Part shown: positions 7,225 to 10,522 of the stretch, piece by piece
Layout: the number at the start of each line of letters is the position of its first letter
Position numbering within the stretch: position 1 is the first letter of the stretch
NCBI GenBank assembly: GCA_020058355.1
Contig: JAGVEG010000071.1
Location: forward strand, 1-10,522
DNA length: 10,522 nt
Direction of reading: 5' to 3'
Source: Candidatus Berkelbacteria bacterium
GTDB lineage: Bacteria; Patescibacteriota; UBA1384; CAILIB01
Made by a program: the position numbers and the translations under genes
The notes under the pieces: generated by a model
Databases searched by the model: none
Told to the model about the DNA's origin: nothing
Seen by the model: only the letters and a program-made list of their open reading frames with translations

Positions 7225-7296
7225 CCGGCCCTCCCGATAGTACTTACTGTGTTTACCATAGTTTGAACCTGTTGGATAGGGGTTGCATCAGTAAGA

Positions 7297-7302
7297 TATA
7301 CT
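7297..7302 (+). promoter_or_regulatory. -10 element of a likely leaderless promoter
   Basis: TATACT ends 6 bases before the ATG at 7309, so transcription should start at or next to the A of the ATG. The -35 is poor: TTGGAT at 7272-7277 has a 19-base spacer. No SD precedes the ATG, which fits leaderless initiation. Confidence 0.5.
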
Positions 7303-7308
7303 AGTGTA

Positions 7309-7476
7309 ATGATGCAGACCCCACCAAACACTCAGAAGATAGAGATTCACGTACGCACCCAGCTAGAGCGACTTGAACAGTTTATCTCCCATATAAAGGC
7401 ATCCCCAGTACCTACTACCCCCGATGATCTTGAGTACTCGATTAGCGAAAGTGATCGTATCGTATATGGTGTGTAA
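7309..7476 (+). CDS. Small hypothetical protein, 55 aa
   Basis: The ORF starts at the first of two consecutive ATG codons (7309 and 7312) and reads MMQTPPNTQKIEIHVRTQLE, then RLEQFISHIK, a proline/threonine-rich hinge (ASPVPTTPDD) and the tail LEYSISESDRIVYGV. The middle (about 9-30) is predicted to be one charged amphipathic helix. No membrane segment or cysteine is present and I recognise no family. Support for it being real is the TATACT placed for leaderless transcription and the position 26 bases before the VanX-like gene, with which it probably shares a transcript. The composition looks like coding sequence rather than spacer. It may be a small regulatory or accessory protein; nothing shows which. 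Confidence 0.55.
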   Translation: MMQTPPNTQKIEIHVRTQLERLEQFISHIKASPVPTTPDDLEYSISESDRIVYGV

Positions 7477-7502
7477 GTGATTCTCCTAAGAGATAGCAAC
7501 AT

Positions 7503-8176
7503 ATGTCCTCTCCCTCTCCTGAGTCACTCACCGTCCTCAATAAAATTCAGATTCATGACAATCATGAACCATTGGTTGATGTGAGGGATTTCAGTGGTAT
7601 TCTTCATGTTCGTGAAGGAGTTATTCCACTGGTCAGGAAAACTGTAGCCGAGAAGCTAGTAGTGGTTGCCGCTGATCTTCCTGGGCAGTACCAGCTCTCA
7701 ATCCGGCGCGGCTATCGCAGCCTCGCACACCAGCAGAAGAACTGGGAAGCCTACCGTGACGAGTTGGCAGCACTCCATCCAACCTGGCCACTACATATTC
7801 TTCATCGTGAAGTGAACCGTTTTCACGCGCCCTACAACCAACCCTGCCCTCCCGGACACAGCACCGGTGGTGCGGTGGATGTTTATCTTCTTGGGTCACA
7901 GGGCGAATTCCTTGATCTGGTCACCCCACTCGAAGACTGGTCCTTAGCAGCCACGAACTCAACCAAGGTGAGTAAGGAACAGCAAGCAGTACGGCAACTT
8001 CTGTGCGCCAGCATGGAACATCACGGCTTTAGCAACTTTGAGCGAAGCTCGTTAGTGTAGCTAACTATCCTCACGAGTTCTGGCATTACTCCTATGGCGA
8101 TTCAGCCTGGGCCGCCCGCACCGGTGCACCTTACGCGATATATGGGGCAGTTGTCTCTGATGAGCTTATCGCATGA
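7503..8176 (+). pseudogene. VanX-like D-alanyl-D-alanine dipeptidase interrupted by 29 extra bases
   Basis: Frame 1 runs 185 codons (7503-8060) and has the VanX/peptidase M15D features IRRGYRSLAHQQ (68-78, with the substrate-binding arginine R72 and Q77) and GHSTGGAVDVYLL (118-130, zinc ligands H119 and D126; family pattern SxHxxGxAxD). It then ends abruptly at TAG after GFSNFERSSLV. The missing C-terminus is directly downstream in the -1 frame: NYPHEFWHYSYGDSAWAA and on to TGA at 8174-8176. There E (8075-8077) and H (8084-8086) correspond to the catalytic glutamate and third zinc ligand of the EWWH motif. Leaving out 8037-8065 gives GFSN-YPHEFWHYSYGD in frame, a 214-aa protein of normal length. 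As read, the product lacks catalytic and zinc residues and should be inactive. Intact enzymes cleave D-Ala-D-Ala in wall recycling or glycopeptide resistance. The SD is weak. Confidence 0.85.
8037..8065. repeat. 29-base hairpin insertion inside the VanX-like gene
   Basis: After TTT, two hairpins lie back to back: GAGC-GAA-GCTC (8040-8050) and GTTAG-TGTAG-CTAAC (8051-8065). The triplet AAC occurs just before the segment (8034-8036) and at its end (8063-8065), as a short duplication would leave. GCGAAGC is a known exceptionally stable DNA mini-hairpin. The segment shifts the frame and brings in the TAG at 8058-8060. Confidence 0.65.
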
Positions 8177-8287
8177 CACCTCTCCCTGCAGGCACCTACT
8201 CGGGACTATCACATTCTCCTGACAGAAATAGCCACCCCACTATTCACGGGTTACACTAAGTACATTAATAATTACTAGTGCGACACT

Positions 8288-10201
8288 ATGTCTGAAAAAC
8301 AGCGCCCAGCAGAAATAGCAGGAGGAGTGGAGCGTCTCACGTCGAAACGCAAGTTCCCCGTCGTAGAAAAATCCGGTGACCATCATTTTCTTGGACGTCC
8401 TCAAGGGGAACCGCTTGCGATTGACGCGTTAACGTATTCAATTATTGCCGACCTCACCAAGGAAGAAGTTCCTCGAGATGAGATGGATACTGAGACCGGC
8501 GAAGTGAAAGAAGTACCAAAAGAAATCGAAAAGAAATACACCGTACAAACCCTTCCTGACCTAGAGGGTATCACACCAAAGACCATCTCACAGTCATACC
8601 TGCTCATTGCACCAAGTGGCAAGGAGGTTCGTATACGCCAAAAAAACACTGCCTGCTATATTACTGAGAAGGGTGGCTCAGGAATGAGTCGCTCTGAGCG
8701 TGAAGCCCCCATCTCTGCAGAGGTCTACACTGCACTCCTTAGCTATGCCAACGAGGGCACCGTAACTAAGCAACGCTATGAGATTCCTCTTCCTGGCGAC
8801 GTTACGGCAGAACTTGATATCTATTCAGGCACCCTTGAAGGACTGTATACCGTTGAAGTAGAGTTTCCTGACGAGCAGGCAGCCGAGGGCTTTACATCTC
8901 CTGACTGGTTCGGCAATGACGTTACCAAGGACAAGAACTACAAAAATCAGTCCCTTGCCCAGAAAGGTAATCCAGAAAAACTACCCACTCACTCCTCACA
9001 AGAAACCTACAGCGAACTCGCTGAAGGTGTTGATGCTGCAGAGGAGCGGATTCGCCAACTCATGAGTGAAAAGCTTGAATCCGTTATCGTCTTTGTAGCA
9101 GGTGGCTCAGGATCAGGAAAAACCGAGGCCGTCTCAAAGGAGCTTGCACGTCGCTTTCCAGATGAAGTGATAACCCTTTCGCTTGACGATTACTACAAGG
9201 GTGCTGCCTTTATGAAAGAGCAAGCAGCACATGGCAATGTACTTAGTTGGGACCAACCTGAAGCTGTTGATTTAGCGCTTGCACATGAGCATATCGCGAC
9301 CCTGCGCACTGGCGGAACGGCTCAGGTACCTACCTACGACTTCAAGACCGGCACTCGCACTGGCACCAGAGAACTTGCCTCACGGAAAGTTGTGATTGTC
9401 GAGGGACTTTTTGCCCTTAACAAAGAGATGACTGATAGCGGAGACCTCAAGATCTTTGTTGATACCGACCCGCACGGCCGACTCATGCGCCGCATTGGTC
9501 GCGATGAGATACACCGCGGTGTGAGCATGTCAGACACCATTGCCTATTTTGCACAGAAAGTAGAGCCCGAACACCAAGCACATGTTGAAACTACCAAGCC
9601 TAACGCTGATCTGGTAATCAAGAATGACTACAACCCGACTCGTGAACAGATCGGAGAAGAGCAGCGCCAGTTAAAGCTTCGACTAACTATTGACCCTGCA
9701 TCCCTGGTAGAAAAGCTACAGAACAGCAGTGCGCTACTTACCTACACCGGAAAGCAGTATGACGACTATTACGTGCCGAATCCTCAGTCATCCGAACTTC
9801 TGAGAATTCGAACCGAAGGTCGTGAACGCACCCTTACTTATAAGGGAGAGCTCGGCACGAAGCCTACCCCCTACCAAGTGCGTAGTACATTAACTCGCCC
9901 AATTACCGATGGGACATATACTGAACTCAAACGCCTCTATGGGGAGCCTGCGTTTAGCATTAGTAAAAACCGTACTTCTTACCTGCTAGCGGATGGCACC
10001 GCTCTACATATTGACGAGAATGTTACTCGACTAAGTTCAACGAACGAAGATGAAGAGAACTTTAACGATGTTATTTCTTTTGGTAATCACGTTGAGATAC
10101 TCCCTGGCACCAACAAAACCAATCAAGCAATTGATCAGCTCCTTGACACGCTTGGTCTAGGGGAACAAGTTCTCGAAAAACTCCCGTACAGTCAAATGTG
10201 A
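8288..10201 (+). CDS. CYTH - uridine kinase - CYTH fusion protein
   Basis: This 637-aa soluble protein has three domains. Residues about 77-225 form a CYTH/triphosphate tunnel domain: E79-x-E81-x-K83, basic tunnel residues R115, R117 and K119 (VRIRQK), K128, R138, the acidic pair in AELDIY (E175, D177) and VEVEFPD (E190, E192). Residues about 262-450 form a uridine kinase-type P-loop domain: Walker A GGSGSGKT (272-279), LSLDDYYKG (297-305), YDFKTGTR (350-357), VVIVEGLFAL (368-377) and the arginine-rich lid RRIGRDEIHRG (401-411). Residues about 480-607 form a second, divergent CYTH-like domain: TYTGK at 485-489 where ExExK would be, then LLRIRTEGRERTLTYKGE. Residues 1-76 are unassigned. CYTH domains hydrolyse or bind triphosphates; uridine kinase phosphorylates nucleosides. 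Plant TTM1/TTM2 have kinase-CYTH order. No SD or strong promoter is visible; the gene stands alone. Confidence 0.88.
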   Translation: MSEKQRPAEIAGGVERLTSKRKFPVVEKSGDHHFLGRPQGEPLAIDALTYSIIADLTKEEVPRDEMDTETGEVKEVPKEIEKKYTVQTLPDLEGITPKTISQSYLLIAPSGKEVRIRQKNTACYITEKGGSGMSRSEREAPISAEVYTALLSYANEGTVTKQRYEIPLPGDVTAELDIYSGTLEGLYTVEVEFPDEQAAEGFTSPDWFGNDVTKDKNYKNQSLAQKGNPEKLPTHSSQETYSELAEGVDAAEERIRQLMSEKLESVIVFVAGGSGSGKTEAVSKELARRFPDEVITLSLDDYYKGAAFMKEQAAHGNVLSWDQPEAVDLALAHEHIATLRTGGTAQVPTYDFKTGTRTGTRELASRKVVIVEGLFALNKEMTDSGDLKIFVDTDPHGRLMRRIGRDEIHRGVSMSDTIAYFAQKVEPEHQAHVETTKPNADLVIKNDYNPTREQIGEEQRQLKLRLTIDPASLVEKLQNSSALLTYTGKQYDDYYVPNPQSSELLRIRTEGRERTLTYKGELGTKPTPYQVRSTLTRPITDGTYTELKRLYGEPAFSISKNRTSYLLADGTALHIDENVTRLSSTNEDEENFNDVISFGNHVEILPGTNKTNQAIDQLLDTLGLGEQVLEKLPYSQM

Positions 10202-10210
10202 AGCGACTAA

Positions 10211-10239
10211 AAAGGAGGGAGTATTAATGCCCCTCCTTT
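10211..10239 (+). terminator. Hairpin after the kinase gene: weak terminator or SD-sequestering structure
   Basis: AAAGGAGGG (10211-10219) and CCCTCCTTT (10231-10239) are perfect 9-base arms around an 11-base loop, 9 bases past the stop. The following bases (CTCTATTTCTAAG) are only moderately T-rich, so termination would be inefficient. The left arm contains AGGAGG, the SD of the small ORF whose ATG (10227) lies in the loop. Confidence 0.5.
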
Positions 10240-10349
10240 CTCTATTTCTAAGTAAAGAACCACGACTTAAAACGCGTGACATCGGTCCAGCCCAAGCTTC
10301 GCTTGTTCGCGACCTTCCGCGCCTTGGTATTGGAAGCATTAAGCGTTAA
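10227..10349 (+). CDS. Possible small protein, 40 aa, with perfect SD
   Basis: The ORF reads MPLLSLFLSKEPRLKTRDIG then PAQASLVRDLPRLGIGSIKR and stops at TAA (10347-10349). It is basic, with a hydrophobic start and no recognisable family. The best SD of the window, AGGAGG at 10213-10218, lies 8 bases before the ATG. However, the same bases form a terminator-like stem, and the ORF is short, so it may be chance. If real, its translation would depend on melting that hairpin. It contains the small palindrome CAAGC-TTC-GCTTG (10293-10305). Confidence 0.35.
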   Translation: MPLLSLFLSKEPRLKTRDIGPAQASLVRDLPRLGIGSIKR

Positions 10350-10417
10350 TGATTCATTCACGCTGACCATTGAGACGAAGTAGCCGTAAACGCTCGCTGT
10401 CCATAAGATTCCGCATG

Positions 10418-10475
10418 TTCTAGTTTTTTGGAGAAAAAAAGAAACCCCCGTCGATGACGGGGGTAAAAACTAGAA
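10418..10475. repeat. Outer inverted repeat enclosing a terminator
   Basis: TTCTAGTTTTT (10418-10428) and AAAAACTAGAA (10465-10475) are perfect 11-base inverted arms around the terminator stem at 10444-10464. The right arm includes the stop codon of the minus-strand gene. Confidence 0.55.
10434..10464 (-). terminator. Rho-independent terminator of the minus-strand gene at the right edge
   Basis: ACCCCCGTC (10444-10452) and GACGGGGGT (10456-10464) form a 9-bp GC-rich stem with a 3-base loop. On the minus strand it is followed by TTTC and seven T (10443-10434). In the plus direction the tail is A-rich, so it serves the leftward gene that stops at 10470. Confidence 0.88.
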
Positions 10476-10522
10476 GGTCTTGATTCCCGCAAGTTCCTTA
10501 AGGCGCCAGAACTTGCGCAGCG
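10470..10522 (-). CDS. C-terminal end of an unidentified minus-strand gene
   Basis: From the right edge the minus strand reads LRKFWRLKELAGIKTF and stops at TAG (10472-10470), five bases before a strong terminator stem. Only 16 residues are visible, basic and helical, so no family can be assigned. The correctly placed terminator is the main support that the frame is real. Confidence 0.5.
   Translation of the reverse strand, partial: LRKFWRLKELAGIKTF

Noticed and set aside
8042..8060. Programmed -1 frameshift linking the two VanX-like frames
   Set aside because: The overlap of the two open frames contains no X-XXY-YYZ heptamer, and a frameshift product would carry about eight extra residues inside a tight active-site region. 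Skipping 29 bases explains the family match much better.
8177..8287. Promoter or terminator between the VanX-like and kinase genes
   Set aside because: TACACT at 8252 and A/T-rich bases up to 8278 are present, but no -35 at proper spacing, no SD and no terminator stem could be supported.
1..10522. Alternative genetic code (UGA as glycine or tryptophan)
   Set aside because: UGA occurs only at the ends of frames that fit their families' lengths, and no conserved domain is interrupted by an in-frame UGA.
1..10522. CRISPR array, tRNA, rRNA, integrase or transposase
   Set aside because: No regularly spaced direct repeats, cloverleaf-like segments or recombinase motifs were seen on either strand.

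Overview
The window is ordinary bacterial DNA of medium G+C, read with the standard bacterial code (UGA occurs only as a stop). Compact gene spacing, several starts without a Shine-Dalgarno (SD) sequence, two promoters placed so close to the ATG that the mRNAs would be leaderless or nearly so, a TrmB-type HTH regulator and a kinase/CYTH fusion are compatible with a small-genome candidate phylum such as Patescibacteria/CPR. That placement is an inference from general gene style, not from a marker gene. There are no tRNA or rRNA genes, CRISPR arrays, transposases or phage genes.

Layout. 1-435 (-): N-terminal part of a TrmB-like regulator, running off the left edge. 584-2527 (+): three translationally coupled genes, namely a ComEC-like metallo-beta-lactamase-fold hydrolase, a LOG/SLOG (TIGR00725-like) Rossmann protein and a class I methyltransferase, closed by a strong terminator. 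2558-4530 (-): a PadR regulator followed by a PspC-domain membrane protein with an extracytoplasmic beta-helical domain. 4645-5286 (+): a secreted protein of unknown function, divergent from padR; the shared control region holds a palindromic operator candidate, a second half-site and back-to-back promoters. 5304-5336: bidirectional terminator. 5372-7186 (-): the translational GTPase TypA/BipA. 7309-8176 (+): a 55-aa unknown protein and a VanX-like D-Ala-D-Ala dipeptidase broken near its 3' end. 8288-10201 (+): a 637-aa CYTH-uridine kinase-CYTH protein. 10202-10522: a hairpin overlapping a possible 40-aa ORF, a minus-strand terminator and the 3' end of a minus-strand gene.

Most notable points. 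(1) The VanX-like gene is interrupted by 29 extra bases made almost wholly of two back-to-back hairpins and flanked by AAC triplets. Removing them restores the family's E-(F/W)-W-H active-site motif in frame. (2) The kinase protein has CYTH domains on both sides of a complete uridine-kinase P-loop domain, the first with a canonical ExExK and the second with TYxxK in its place. (3) The MBL/SLOG/methyltransferase trio looks like one functional unit, possibly acting on a nucleotide or nucleic acid. (4) The PadR control region suggests one regulator controlling itself, PspC and the secreted protein, as an envelope-related module.
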